Part shown: positions 26,772 to 37,867 of the stretch, piece by piece | Layout of the letters: each line of letters begins with the position of its first letter | Position numbering within the stretch: position 1 is the stretch's first letter | NCBI GenBank assembly: GCA_019634735.1 | Contig: JAHCAT010000001.1 | Location: 529,227 to 593,226, forward strand | Source of the DNA: Lysobacterales bacterium | Lineage (GTDB): Bacteria; Pseudomonadota; Gammaproteobacteria; Xanthomonadales; UBA2363 | DNA length: 64,000 bases | Direction of reading: 5' to 3' | Translations under genes and position numbers: made by a program | The notes under the pieces: generated by a model | Seen by the model: only the letters and a program-made list of their open reading frames with translations | The model's database searches: none | What the model was told of the DNA's origin: nothing

Positions 26772-29700
26772 TCAGCCGGCCCGGGTTCCGGCGTTCACCA
26801 GCTGGGACAGGCGGCGCACCGCGACCATCACGGTCGGATAGTCCATGCCGACCTGGCTGCGCATCTCGGCGAGCATGCCCAGGGTGTAGCGCAGCGAGTC
26901 GTCGGCCTGCTCGAACCAACGGTCGACCACCTCGCGTCCGGCCGCCGCGCCGCCTGCGCCCAGGAACTGTGCGGTCAGGGCACGGTGCTGGCTGAACAGT
27001 TCGTCGCGCAGGTTGCCGCGTGCATGGGCATGCCACCGGCCAGCGACGGGCAGCTCCTCGATGCGGTCCATCAGCCACTTCAGGTGCAGCGCCTCGCCCG
27101 CCTCGAACCAGGTCTCGGCGACCCGTCCGACCGGCAGCTCGTGGCTGACCGCCAGCTCGACGATATCCAGCGCCGAGGACAGCGGCAGCAGCGCGCTGAT
27201 CTGGCCGGCCAGGCCACCCGGCAGCCCGCGCTCGACCCACTGCGCGACATCCGCCTTCATCGCCTCGCGCTCGCCTGCCGAGACCAGGCGGCCCAGCTCC
27301 TTGCGCAGCTCCGACAGCCCCGGCGCGTAGCGCGCCACCGACCTGGCGATCGCCAGCTTGCCGCCCGGCAGGTTGAGCAGCCAGCGGGTCATCGCCCGCA
27401 GGAGCTGCCAGATCCGCATCAGCGCATCGATCTGCACGGCATCGGCGACCTGGCCGTCGAGCGCGTCGATCTGTGCCCACAACCCGCGGGCATCGAGGAT
27501 CTCCCGGGCGATCGAGAACGCCTTTGCGACCTGCCCGGCGGATTCGCCGGTGTCCTCCTGCATGCGCAGCACGAAGGTGGCGCCCATGCGATTGACGATC
27601 GAGTTGGTCACCGCGGTGGCGATGATCTCCCGGCGCAGGCGGTGCTGCTCGAGCTCCTGCGACCAGCGCTCCTGGATAGGCTTCGGGAAGTAGCGCGCCA
27701 GCTCGGCCGAGAGGTGCGGATCCTCGGGCACGTCCGAGTCCAGCAACCGCTCGTAGAGATCGATCTTGCTGTAGGAGAGCAGTACCGCGAGCTCCGGCCG
27801 GGTCAGGCCTTCGCCCCTGGCGCGGCGCTCCTCCAGCTCGGCATCCGACGGCAGGTACTCGATGCCGCGGTCCAGCTTGCCGCGCCCTTCGAGCGTGCGG
27901 ATGAAATGCTGCTTGGAGCCCAGCCGCGCGACGCTCATCCGCTCCATCAGGCTGATCGCCTGGTTCTGCCGGTAGTTGTCGACCAGCACCAGCTCGGCGA
28001 CCTCGTCGGTCATCTCCGCGAGCAGGTGGTTGCGCTCCTCGAGGCCGAGCTGGCCGCGCTGGACCAGCTCGTTGAGGAGGATCTTGATGTTGACCTCGTG
28101 GTCGGAGGTGTCGACGCCCGCCGAGTTGTCGATGAAATCGGTGTTGAGCAGCACGCCGGCATGGCGCGCCGCCTCGATGCGGCCGAGCTGGGTCATGCCC
28201 AGGTTGCCGCCTTCGCCGACCACCTTGCAGCGCAGCTCGCGGCCGTCGACGCGCAGCGGCGTGTTGGCGCGGTCGCCGACCTCGGCATGGCTTTCGCCTG
28301 CGGCCTTGACATAGGTGCCGATGCCGCCGTTCCAGAGCAGTCCGACCGGCGCCCTGAGGATGGCGCGCATCAGCTCGTTCGGCGGCAGGGCCTCGACCTC
28401 GTCGTCGATCCCGAGCGCCGCGCGCGCCTGCGGCGAGACCGGGATCGACTTGGCGCTGCGCGGCCAGACGCCACCGCCCTCGGAGATCAGGGCGCGGTCG
28501 TAGTCCTCCCAGCTCGATCGCGGCAGCGCGAACAGGCGCTCCCGCTCGGCGAAGCCGCGCGCCGCGTCCGGCTGCGGGTCGATGAAGATATGGCGGTGGT
28601 CGAAGGCTGCGACCAGCCGGATGTTGCGCGACAGCAGCATGCCGTTGCCGAACACGTCGCCGGACATGTCGCCGATGCCCACGCAGGTGAAATCCTGCTT
28701 CTGGCAATCGATGCCGAGTGCCCGGAAATGCCGCTTGACCGACTCCCAGGCGCCGCGCGCGGTGATGCCCATACCCTTGTGGTCGTAGCCGACCGAACCG
28801 CCGGAGGCGAACGCGTCGCCCAGCCAGAACCCGCGTTCCGCCGAGATCGCGTTGGCGATGTCCGAGAAGCTGGCAGTGCCCTTGTCGGCCGCCACCACCA
28901 TGTAGGGATCGTCGCCATCGTGCCTGACCACGTCGGACGGCGGCACCGGGTTGCCGTCGACGAGGTTGTCGGTGACGTCGAGCAGGCCCCTGATGAAGGT
29001 CTGGTAGCAGGCGATGCCCTCGGCCAGCACGGCATCGCGATCGCCGCCGGCCGGCGGCCGCTTGGCGAAGAAGCCGCCCTTGGCGCCGACCGGGACGATC
29101 ACGGTGTTCTTGACCATCTGCGCCTTGACCAGACCCAGGACCTCGGTCCGGAAGTCCTCGCGACGGTCGGACCAGCGCAGGCCACCGCGCGCGACCGGAC
29201 CGAAGCGCAGATGCACGCCCTCCACGCGCGGCGAGTAGACGAAGATTTCCCGGTAGGGCCGCGGCTTAGGCAGGTCGAGCAGGCGCTCGTTGTCGAACTT
29301 GAGGCTGAGGTAATCGTGCGGCTGCCCGTCGGCGCCGGTCTGGTAGTAGTTGGTGCGCAGGGTGGCATGGATGGCGGCCATCAGGCTGCGCAGGATGCGG
29401 TCCTCGTCGAGGCTGCCGACCTCCTCGAGCAGCGCCTTGGCCATCGTCACCGCGGCCTGTTCGAAGGCTTCGCGTCCGACGCCGCGCGCCTGCACCAGGG
29501 CCGGGATGCGGGCGCGCTCAGCCTCGCTGCGCGACAGCCGCTCCAGTGCCCGGCCCAGCAGGGCCTGTTCGCGCGCCGTGGTGGCGGCGTCTTCGGAACC
29601 CCTGGCCGGATCGAACTTGGCCTGGAAGATCTCTATCAGCAGCCGCGCCAGCACCGGATAGCGGCCCAGGGTCTCCTCCATGTAGGCCTGGGAGAACGGC

Positions 29701-31724
29701 GTGCCGGCCTGCAGCAGGAACTTGGCGTAAGCGCGCAGCACGGCGACCTCGCGCCAGAACAGCCGGGCGCCGATGATCAGCCGGTTGAAGCCGTCGCTTT
29801 CGGCGCGGCCGCCCCAGACCGCCCCGAACGCCTCCTCGAAGAAACGGTGCGAATTCTCCAGGTCGACGTCCATGCCCTCGGGAAAGGCGATCTCGAAGTC
29901 CTGGATGCACAGGCGATGGCCATCGATATCGAGCTCCCAGGGATGCTCGGCCAGGATCCGCAGGCCCATGTTCTCCATCATCGGGAGCGCCTCGGACAGG
30001 GTCACCTGCGAGCCGTACCGGTAAAGCTTGAAGCGCAGCGGACTGTCCTCGCCGCTGCCGGCGCGGTACAGACTGAGGCGGATGGCGCGGTCGGGGGCCA
30101 GGGTATCGAGGATCTCCACGTCCCTGGCCGCCTCGTCCGGCGTCGCTTCCTCGATGTAGCCGGCCGGGAAGGACCGCGAGAACCGGCCGGCAAGCCGGGT
30201 TCCGGTGTCTCTGCCATGGCACTCGACCAGGCGGTCGCGCAGCTCGTCCTGCCAGTGGCGGGCGATCGCGCCCACCTCGGCCTCCAGCGCCGCGATGTCG
30301 GGCGCGGGCGCCGCGCCCTGCCGGGGCCTGACCACCAGGTGCAGCCGGGCCAGGCTGGACTCGCCGACCAGCACCTGGGCGTCGAGGGTCTCGCCGTCCA
30401 GCGCGCGCAGCAGCAGCGCTTCGATGCGCTCGCGCACCGAGGTGTTGAAGCGGTCCCTGGGAATGAAGGCCAGCGCCGAGAAGAAGCGGCCGAAGCGGTC
30501 CTTGCGCAGGAACAGGCGCGAGCGCGGCCGTTCCTGCAGTCCAAGGATGCCACGGGTGGTGGCGTGCAGCTCATCGGCGGTGCACTGGAACAGTTCGTCG
30601 CGGGGCAGGGTTTCCAGGATGTGCTTGAGCGCCTTGCCGCTGTGGCTGGCCGAGCGCAGCCCCGAGCGCTGCATGACCTGCTCGACCTTGGTCCGCACCA
30701 GTGGCACGTCGCCGGGCCGCCGCATGTAGGCGCCCGACGTGAACAGGCCGATGAAGCGCCGCTCGCCGACCGCCCTGCCCTGCGCATCGAAGCGCAGCAC
30801 GCCGACGTAGTCCATGTAGCCGGGCCGGTGCACGGTGGCACGCGCATTGGTCTTGGTGATGATGATGGCCCGCATCGCGCCGGGCTTTTCCGCGTCGTGC
30901 GCGGCCAGGCTGCGCACGCTGCGCGGCACCACGCCGGTCTCGTCGCCACGCATCACGCCCAGCCCGGTGCCGGGCACGGCGCGCAGCAGCTCATCGCCGT
31001 CGCCCGGCACCACCTCGTATTCGCGGTAGCCGAGGAAGGTGAAGTGGTCGTCGGCCATCCAGCGCAGGAAGTCGCGGACCTCCTCGCGCTCGTCGAGCTG
31101 CAGCGGCACCGGCTCGGCGGCCAGCTCCTCGGCGAGGTTGCGCATGCGCTCGCGCATCGCCCGCCAGTCGGCGACCGAGGCGCGGACATCGGCCAGGGCG
31201 CGCTCGATGGACTCGCGCAGTGCGACCAACTGCGCAGGTTCGACGATGCGATCGACCTCGACGTGCATGACCGATTCGGCCAGGTCGCCCTGGCCCAGCT
31301 CGACCAGGTTGCCCTGGCCGTCGCGCCGGGCCGACAGCACCGGATGGAACAACAGGTGGGTATTGAGGCCCGCAGCGGCCAGCGCCATGCCAACGCTGTC
31401 GACCAGGAACGGCATGTCGTCGTTGACGACCTGCACCACCGTGTGGTCGCAGTCCCAGCCGCTGTCCGCCCGTTCCGGGTTGAACACGCGCACCAGCGGC
31501 CGGCCGACCAGGCGGGTGGTCGCCATGCCCAGCAGATCGGCCACCAGGGCCGCCCAGTCGCGGTCGTTGCGCAGCTCCAGCTCCTCGGGTTCGGCCGGCC
31601 CCAACAGGGCCTGGGCAAGGACCTGGCCGGCGGCGAGACGACTGCCTTCGAGGCGGCTGGCGAGCTGGGCCTGGATGGCAGACAGGGCGTTGGACGCGGC
31701 GACGGCCGCGGCAGGGGCGCTCAT
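26772..31724 (-). CDS. gdhB: NAD-dependent glutamate dehydrogenase, large (GDH-180 type)
   Basis: 1650 residues, the size of the large NAD-GDH family. It oxidises glutamate to 2-oxoglutarate, feeding nitrogen release and the TCA cycle. Regulatory ACT-like segments occupy the first ~700 residues (VVQVVNDDMPFLVDSVGMAL; DHFTFLGYREYEVV). The catalytic part has VYSPRVEGVHLRFGPVARGG, WSDRREDFRTEVLGLVKAQ, VGAKGGFFAKRPP and GIGDMSGDVFGNGML. The start at 31722-31724 (MSAPAAAV) is preferred; upstream in-frame codons are low-complexity. It is divergent from the diguanylate cyclase. Confidence 0.94.
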   Translation of the reverse strand: MSAPAAAVAASNALSAIQAQLASRLEGSRLAAGQVLAQALLGPAEPEELELRNDRDWAALVADLLGMATTRLVGRPLVRVFNPERADSGWDCDHTVVQVVNDDMPFLVDSVGMALAAAGLNTHLLFHPVLSARRDGQGNLVELGQGDLAESVMHVEVDRIVEPAQLVALRESIERALADVRASVADWRAMRERMRNLAEELAAEPVPLQLDEREEVRDFLRWMADDHFTFLGYREYEVVPGDGDELLRAVPGTGLGVMRGDETGVVPRSVRSLAAHDAEKPGAMRAIIITKTNARATVHRPGYMDYVGVLRFDAQGRAVGERRFIGLFTSGAYMRRPGDVPLVRTKVEQVMQRSGLRSASHSGKALKHILETLPRDELFQCTADELHATTRGILGLQERPRSRLFLRKDRFGRFFSALAFIPRDRFNTSVRERIEALLLRALDGETLDAQVLVGESSLARLHLVVRPRQGAAPAPDIAALEAEVGAIARHWQDELRDRLVECHGRDTGTRLAGRFSRSFPAGYIEEATPDEAARDVEILDTLAPDRAIRLSLYRAGSGEDSPLRFKLYRYGSQVTLSEALPMMENMGLRILAEHPWELDIDGHRLCIQDFEIAFPEGMDVDLENSHRFFEEAFGAVWGGRAESDGFNRLIIGARLFWREVAVLRAYAKFLLQAGTPFSQAYMEETLGRYPVLARLLIEIFQAKFDPARGSEDAATTAREQALLGRALERLSRSEAERARIPALVQARGVGREAFEQAAVTMAKALLEEVGSLDEDRILRSLMAAIHATLRTNYYQTGADGQPHDYLSLKFDNERLLDLPKPRPYREIFVYSPRVEGVHLRFGPVARGGLRWSDRREDFRTEVLGLVKAQMVKNTVIVPVGAKGGFFAKRPPAGGDRDAVLAEGIACYQTFIRGLLDVTDNLVDGNPVPPSDVVRHDGDDPYMVVAADKGTASFSDIANAISAERGFWLGDAFASGGSVGYDHKGMGITARGAWESVKRHFRALGIDCQKQDFTCVGIGDMSGDVFGNGMLLSRNIRLVAAFDHRHIFIDPQPDAARGFAERERLFALPRSSWEDYDRALISEGGGVWPRSAKSIPVSPQARAALGIDDEVEALPPNELMRAILRAPVGLLWNGGIGTYVKAAGESHAEVGDRANTPLRVDGRELRCKVVGEGGNLGMTQLGRIEAARHAGVLLNTDFIDNSAGVDTSDHEVNIKILLNELVQRGQLGLEERNHLLAEMTDEVAELVLVDNYRQNQAISLMERMSVARLGSKQHFIRTLEGRGKLDRGIEYLPSDAELEERRARGEGLTRPELAVLLSYSKIDLYERLLDSDVPEDPHLSAELARYFPKPIQERWSQELEQHRLRREIIATAVTNSIVNRMGATFVLRMQEDTGESAGQVAKAFSIAREILDARGLWAQIDALDGQVADAVQIDALMRIWQLLRAMTRWLLNLPGGKLAIARSVARYAPGLSELRKELGRLVSAGEREAMKADVAQWVERGLPGGLAGQISALLPLSSALDIVELAVSHELPVGRVAETWFEAGEALHLKWLMDRIEELPVAGRWHAHARGNLRDELFSQHRALTAQFLGAGGAAAGREVVDRWFEQADDSLRYTLGMLAEMRSQVGMDYPTVMVAVRRLSQLVNAGTRAG

Positions 31725-31967
31725 TGCGGGCTCCGGGCCCTGGGCGGGCCGTTGTTGGACGAGGCCGCGAAGGATACCGAGGGCGGTCCGCAAAGGCCAT
31801 GCGCCGCGCCCCGGGTGCGGCGTCGCGAACGGCGGCCGGGAGCCCAGCCCACGGCGCGTCCGCTGACAGGGGCGCCGCCGTGGCATGCCAACGGCGTGCC
31901 TGAGAACCGTGTCACAGCTGCGCGCGCGCGGCGGGGAAACCTGCGCCGGTTATGCTTCAATGCCGGC

Positions 31968-33656
31968 ATGGCCAGGCTCGGACTCCGTCGCCGAATCTCC
32001 ATCCTGTTCGCGGTCGTGCTGGCCTTGCTTGCGGCGCTCGCCTGGACCATGTGGTCGGCCATCGACCAGGCACAGGTCGACGCCCGCGACGTCGCCCACG
32101 CCTGGCGGGTCCGCGAAGCCGTGGCGCGTCTGGAGAACGAGCTCCGTTCGGCGGTGGCCAGCCAGCGTGGCTACCTGCTCACCGGAGATGCCGCGCTGCT
32201 CGCAGGACACCACCGGGCGGTGCCTGTGGTCGACGCCCTCGCCGAGGAACTGCAACTGCTGCTCGCGACCCAGGTCGCAGAGGCCGCGCGGGCGCGCCGC
32301 CTGGTCGAACTGGTGCGAATGCGCCTGACGCAGCTGGACGAGGTGCTGACGCTCTATCACGACCAGGGACTGCCGGCGGCGACCGCGCTGCTGGCCGGTT
32401 CCGAACGCATGGCCCTGGAAGCGGAACTGGCGCAGGTCGCCGCTGCCCTGCTCGCCGGTGAAGCCGCGACCCTGGCAGGTCGGCAGCGCCGCAGCGAGGC
32501 GAGCCAGCGTTCGAGCCGATTGGTCGCCACCGGTGCGGTGGCCCTGGGCGTGCTCCTGCTGACCCTTTCGTTCACGCTGGTGTTCCGCGAGCAGCAGGCG
32601 CGCTGGCGGGCCGAGGGCGAGCTTCGTCGCAATGCCCGGCAACTGCAGGAGTCGCTTGCCGAAATGGACCTGCGCGCCCAGGAGCTGGGCACCCTGGCGG
32701 CCCTGGGCGAGTCCCTGCAGGCCTGCCGCAGCCGCGACGAGGCCCTGGCCGCGGCGACCAGGGCCGCGGCCGGCCTGCTGCCGGAGGCGGCCGGCCAGGT
32801 CCTGGTGCCTGGGGGTGAGGGCTTGAGCGAGGCCTGGCGCTGGGGAGAGCCGGCGGTGGCCAGCCTGGCCACGTTCCCGGAGGGCGAGTGCTGGGCCCTG
32901 CGAAGCGGCCAGGCCGTGCAGGTCGAGCACCCGCAGGCGGCGCGCGTGTGCGGACACCTGCACGCCGAGGACCTGGGCGCCGGCGCCTCCCTGTGTCTGC
33001 CCCTGGTGGCCCATGGCCAGCCACAGGGCCTGTTGCAGCTCTCCCGCTGGCGCCCCTTCGATGACCGGGAAAGGCAGCTCGCGGCCAGCCTGAGCGAGCA
33101 GCTCTCGATGGCGATGGCCAACCTGCGTCTTCAGGAGGACCTGCGCGCGGAAGCGATCCGGGACGTGCTGACCGGACTGCACAACCGGCGCTGGCTGGCC
33201 GAGGCGATGCCCCGCGAGCTTGCCAGGGCGCGCCGCGGACAGCGGCCGCTGGCGGTGATGATGATCGATCTGGACCACTTCAAGCGCTACAACGACAGCC
33301 ACGGCCATGCCGGCGGCGACGCCCTGCTGGCCGCGTTCGGCCGGCTGCTGACCAGCCAGGTGCGCACCGAGGACATCGCCTGCCGCCATGGCGGCGAGGA
33401 GTTCGTGGTGGTCCTGCCGGGTGCCGATGCCGGGCAGGCCCTGGCGCGCGCCGATGATTTGCGGTCCGCCCTGGCCGGGCTCCGGCCGATCGAGGGCGGA
33501 CGCGTGCTGCCGACCACCACCGCCTCGGTGGGCATCGCGGTGGCCGATCCGGCGGGCGACACGACCCCTGCAGCCCTGCTGGCGCACGCAGATCGGGCGC
33601 TCTACCGGGCCAAGACCGAGGGCCGCGACCGCAGCGTGGTGGCAGCGGACGGCTGA
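31968..33656 (+). CDS. membrane diguanylate cyclase (CHASE3-like, GAF, GGDEF)
   Basis: 562 residues. The first span (ISILFAVVLALLAALAWTMW) leads into a periplasmic, helical CHASE3-like domain (about 35-175, with RSAVASQRGYLLTGD); a second span (LVATGAVALGVLLLTLSF), a coiled coil, a GAF-like domain (about 245-400) and a C-terminal GGDEF domain follow. The active-site signature is GGEEF (475-479), and the inhibitory RxxD site RTED lies exactly five residues before, so it should make c-di-GMP with product feedback. The ATG at 31968 begins the first span; a TATGCT hexamer lies 11 bases upstream of it. A PilZ receptor is encoded at 47955. Confidence 0.92.
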   Translation: MARLGLRRRISILFAVVLALLAALAWTMWSAIDQAQVDARDVAHAWRVREAVARLENELRSAVASQRGYLLTGDAALLAGHHRAVPVVDALAEELQLLLATQVAEAARARRLVELVRMRLTQLDEVLTLYHDQGLPAATALLAGSERMALEAELAQVAAALLAGEAATLAGRQRRSEASQRSSRLVATGAVALGVLLLTLSFTLVFREQQARWRAEGELRRNARQLQESLAEMDLRAQELGTLAALGESLQACRSRDEALAAATRAAAGLLPEAAGQVLVPGGEGLSEAWRWGEPAVASLATFPEGECWALRSGQAVQVEHPQAARVCGHLHAEDLGAGASLCLPLVAHGQPQGLLQLSRWRPFDDRERQLAASLSEQLSMAMANLRLQEDLRAEAIRDVLTGLHNRRWLAEAMPRELARARRGQRPLAVMMIDLDHFKRYNDSHGHAGGDALLAAFGRLLTSQVRTEDIACRHGGEEFVVVLPGADAGQALARADDLRSALAGLRPIEGGRVLPTTTASVGIAVADPAGDTTPAALLAHADRALYRAKTEGRDRSVVAADG

Positions 33657-33672
33657 CCGGTCGGGATCCGCC

Positions 33673-34494
33673 TCAGCTGTGCTGGAAGCCGTTTCCGAAG
33701 ATCGGATCGCTCACCGCGCAGGCCACGGCCAGGCGCACGCTGTCCTGCGATTGGCGTACGGTGCCTGCGGTGTTGCGGATCTGGGCGTGCACGGTGGCGG
33801 TGCCGCCGACCGGACCGGACAGGTTCCACAGCACATTGGCACTGAACGCCTGCCAGGGCGACCAGTTGGCGCCGTCGTTGCTCAGCCGGTACTGGCTGGC
33901 CCAGCCGGTACCGTACAGGTAGACGTCGATACTGCAGGTCGCCACCTGCCAGGCCTCGCGGGCGATCACCACGGGCATCACCGCGTCGCGGCGGCCGAAC
34001 TTCTGGGTCCAGTAGTGACCGTACGGCCCGATGGTGGTGTTCGGCGTGCAGCCCCCCGTCTGGTTGAAGCGGACATTGCCGGCATCGGTGCTGTCGAAGA
34101 AATGGCCGGTGCCGACCTCGCGGTAGCTGGTCGACAGGATGTTGGCGCGGTGCCCGGAACTGCCCATCCATCCCGCGACCACCTGCGCGGCGCTGGCGTA
34201 GCCAGCGGCGATGTTCTCGCCCCAGCCGTTGGCTGCATATCCGGCCGTCGCGATGCGATCGCCTGGCGAGGTCAAGGTGTCAGGGTCGCAATGCATGAAG
34301 AAGTTGCGCTGGCCCATCGCCTGGCTGTGGCCGTTGGCGGCGGCATCGAGATTGGCCTGGCCCTTGAGCGGCGGCAGCTGGCCGTTGTTCCAGCGCTCGA
34401 CGTTGATCCGCTCCAGGACCTGCTCCTGCAGGGTCTGGGCGGACAGCGGTGCGGCCAGCACGGCGAGCAGCAGGGGAAGTCGGCGACGGCGCAT
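33673..34494 (-). CDS. secreted CAP/SCP-domain protein with IFGNGFQHS tag
   Basis: 273 residues. A signal peptide (RLPLLLAVLAAPLSA) precedes a CAP/SCP domain (about 25-170): VLERINVERWNNGQLPPL, HSQAMGQRNFFMHCD, GENIAAGYASAAQVVAGWMGSSGHRANIL and the pair H/E typical of the metal-binding cavity. A second C-terminal part (about 170-260) has YRLSNDGANWSPWQAF and looks like a beta-sandwich. The end is DPIFGNGFQHS, matching the C-terminal motif of four other exported proteins in this window. Role unknown; CAP proteins in bacteria include nucleases and wall-active binders. Converges on the diguanylate cyclase with 16 bases between. Confidence 0.85.
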   Translation of the reverse strand: MRRRRLPLLLAVLAAPLSAQTLQEQVLERINVERWNNGQLPPLKGQANLDAAANGHSQAMGQRNFFMHCDPDTLTSPGDRIATAGYAANGWGENIAAGYASAAQVVAGWMGSSGHRANILSTSYREVGTGHFFDSTDAGNVRFNQTGGCTPNTTIGPYGHYWTQKFGRRDAVMPVVIAREAWQVATCSIDVYLYGTGWASQYRLSNDGANWSPWQAFSANVLWNLSGPVGGTATVHAQIRNTAGTVRQSQDSVRLAVACAVSDPIFGNGFQHS

Positions 34495-34765
34495 GGCCGG
34501 ATCCTCGGGGTGACGACCTCGCAGCCTAGGCGCAGGGCCTGCCGCAATCCGTGATTTCCACCACACAACCGTCCTTCGGGTCACGCACCGCTCAGGTCGG
34601 CTGGCAGTGCCGCATCGCCGTCCCGGGGCACGCGCTTGCCTGTCGACCCTGCAAGCCGCGGCCCTGGCCGACCGCACGGAACGACCGGATACGCGGGCAG
34701 GGCCACTGTCCGGCCGGACCTGCGCCGCACCGCGCCGTGCGACCGGACGATACGCCGGATCGCGC

Positions 34766-35929
<1,164 letters not shown>

Positions 35930-36096
35930 GGTCTGGCCTGTGCGATGCGAAACTTTTGCAGCCTAGCGGAACGGCTGCCGCGCCAGCAACACGCGGCGCC
36001 CGGGCGCCATCGTCGAGGCGGCCGGGTCGATCCGGAGTGAAGCCGCGCCCGGTGCCGCGGCGCGCCCTGGCCCTTCGCCTCGCCCGGGAGGCCAGG

Positions 36097-36141
36097 CGGC
36101 GGCCGCCGGCCTCAGGGCTCGAAGCCGTCGGCGAAGATCCG
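36097..36141. repeat. 45-bp identical block, copy in unit A
   Basis: Bases 36097-36141 equal 38015-38059 exactly. The block covers the last ten codons (GRIFADGFEP), the stop and 15 bases beyond it on the minus strand. It marks the left border of both duplication units. Confidence 0.9.
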
Positions 36142-36735
36142 GCCGGTGAGCCGGTAGCCGCCGACCCCGCCGGCACGGACCAGGCGCATCACCCGGGGAA
36201 TGACGTCGGATTTCAAGGTGAAGGAGACGACGCCGTCAGCCGAGTCCATGTACCAGGCAACGGCCGGCGAGTTCGCCACGGTCGTCGACGACCAGTGCAC
36301 GTTGCCCGCGGGTGCATTGGGAAACACCAGGTCGTTGAAGGCCGGCGTGCGCCGGCAGGCCTCGTGGATCGAGACCAGTTCCTTGATGTTGGGCATCCGC
36401 CAGTCGCTCTCGCCGGCGAACCCGGCCGCGCCGTCGTTGTCGGCATCGCTGGCGCCGCTGTTGATGTCGCGGACCGTGCGCAGGGCGGCGCCCCATTGCG
36501 GGAAGGACATCGCCAGTCCGCTGCAGCCGGTGCCGGTCCAGGTCTGGCCGATCGCACAGCGCATCCAGACCAGGCCCGTGGCCAGGTGCCTGGCGGTGCC
36601 GTCGGCGGCCACCTCGAAGTCGGCGTCGGGGGTGGTCGGCGCGACCCCAGGGTTGAAACAGGACAGCGCCGCTGCCGGCGCCGTCCAGCCTGCGACCAGG
36701 GCCAGCAGCAGGCCGGCGATGCCGCGACGGATCAT
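36112..36735 (-). CDS. secreted DUF1566 protein, short form A, with IFADGFEP tag
   Basis: 207 residues: signal peptide (GIAGLLLALVAGWTAPAAA), then a Cys-containing DUF1566 (Lcl C-terminal-like) domain with VWMRCAIGQTWTG, DADNDGAAGFAGESDWRMPNIKEL and LVRAGG. The family fold is lectin/FGE-like; function is unknown. It ends GRIFADGFEP. It follows the long DUF1566 gene by 41 bases, so they form an operon. A GGAG lies at good distance before the ATG at 36733-36735; an upstream ATG at 36780 would overlap the neighbouring stop but would add a non-signal leader. Paralogous to 38030-38665. Confidence 0.82.
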   Translation of the reverse strand: MIRRGIAGLLLALVAGWTAPAAALSCFNPGVAPTTPDADFEVAADGTARHLATGLVWMRCAIGQTWTGTGCSGLAMSFPQWGAALRTVRDINSGASDADNDGAAGFAGESDWRMPNIKELVSIHEACRRTPAFNDLVFPNAPAGNVHWSSTTVANSPAVAWYMDSADGVVSFTLKSDVIPRVMRLVRAGGVGGYRLTGRIFADGFEP

Positions 36736-36776
36736 GGTGGGGTGCTCCAGGTCGAAGGAAATCGGACGGGCCGCGC

Positions 36777-37712
36777 TCATGGCGCGCCCCGGACCAGACG
36801 CACCGAGCGCGCGCCGTTCTTGCCATTGCCGGGCAAAGCGGCGCCGAACTCGAAGTAGACCGACCAGGCGGAATCGGAAAAGGCCGCGGGCGTCCCGGTC
36901 CAGGTGATGTTCGACTGCACGTTGGGGTTGCCCCATACCCCCGGTACGTTGGGGAAGTAGTGCGCATCGATCGCCGGCGCGCGACCGCCAAGATCGAGCA
37001 GGCCACCCAGTTCGGCGCGGGTGGGCATGCGCCAGTCGCTGGCGCCGCAAAGGCCAGCGGCGTTGACCGCGGCCACGTAGCCGGCGGTATCGCAGAAATT
37101 GCCCGACGGGTTGTCGACCGGATCGTGGCGGTCCAGGCAGGTGCCGAGGTTGGCGCCGCCGGCGTTGCCGCCGTTGTTGCCGTTGGCGGTGCCGTCCGGA
37201 CGCGCGGCGCTGCTGAACCAGCTGTACGTCCATTCCCTGTCGAACAGGTCGGCCGGGGCGCGTCGGGTCTTGACCTCCCAGACCAGGCCGGTGGTGTTGT
37301 CGCGCACGCAATGCCAGCGGGTGCCGGCAGCCGGGTCGCCGACGTCGAAGCCACCGGCGTCGCGCAGCCAGGCCTGGTCCTGGATCGCCAGGGGCTGGCC
37401 GCTGGCGTCCAGCTTGGTGAAATCGAAGCCGGCCCGGCCGCCGCCGAGCCTGGCCAGCACGCCGTCGGCCCGTGCCGCGTCACGGCCGAACGAGGCGTCC
37501 TGCCCGGGATAGTCGGGCGGCTCGCCGCCCGGAACCGTCGCCGACGCGGTGTGGAAAACGTTCATGCCGGTATCGTTGAGCGGCCGGGTGCCGGCGTCGC
37601 CGGCGGCCACGGCAAGGGGTGCGGCGGCAGCCAGCATGGCGAAGGCGAGGCGCGCCGGTACGGCGCGTTGGCGGTGTGCCTCGGCAGGACGGGGGCGGCG
37701 GAATGCAGACAT
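36777..37712 (-). CDS. secreted DUF1566 protein, long form A
   Basis: 311 residues: signal peptide (ARLAFAMLAAAAPLAVAAGDA), then a variable head (LNDTGMNVFHTASATVPGGEPPDYPGQDA) and a DUF1566 domain with GLVWEVKTRRAPADL, TYSWFSS, LCGASDWRMPTRAEL and SVRLVRGAP at the end. It has no C-terminal tag, unlike its operon partner. Paralog of 38739-39644, with the same blocks in the same order. First gene of the pair. Function unknown; DUF1566 proteins are usually exported and may bind carbohydrate or carry formylglycine-like folds. Confidence 0.82.
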   Translation of the reverse strand: MSAFRRPRPAEAHRQRAVPARLAFAMLAAAAPLAVAAGDAGTRPLNDTGMNVFHTASATVPGGEPPDYPGQDASFGRDAARADGVLARLGGGRAGFDFTKLDASGQPLAIQDQAWLRDAGGFDVGDPAAGTRWHCVRDNTTGLVWEVKTRRAPADLFDREWTYSWFSSAARPDGTANGNNGGNAGGANLGTCLDRHDPVDNPSGNFCDTAGYVAAVNAAGLCGASDWRMPTRAELGGLLDLGGRAPAIDAHYFPNVPGVWGNPNVQSNITWTGTPAAFSDSAWSVYFEFGAALPGNGKNGARSVRLVRGAP

Positions 37713-37843
37713 CGGGCGTTCCAGGTGGCGGACGGGGGATCGGGCGATGGCGATGAGGCCGCCCTTCCCTACCCAATCCCCCGTCGGGCGAAACCGAACA
37801 GCGCACCGCCTTGACCCGGTCCCGACGCACCCCAGGCTCGTTC

Positions 37844-37867
37844 ACCGTGTTGTCGCGATCAAACGAT
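37844..37867 (+). promoter_or_regulatory. decayed copy of the regulator operator
   Basis: Matches 39780-39803 over its right half (CGCGATCAAACGAT) but the left arm has lost symmetry (ACCGTGTTG). The upstream -35 TTGACC is kept (37811-37816), while one base is missing before AGGCT, so spacing and -10 are spoiled. It belongs to the regulator fragment. Confidence 0.75.

Noticed and set aside
26313..33656. Reading frame of more than 2400 codons on the plus strand
   Set aside because: Up to 31967 it lies opposite gdh and reads in a low-information, His/Arg/Gln-rich way. This is a high-GC shadow; only the diguanylate cyclase from 31968 is real.
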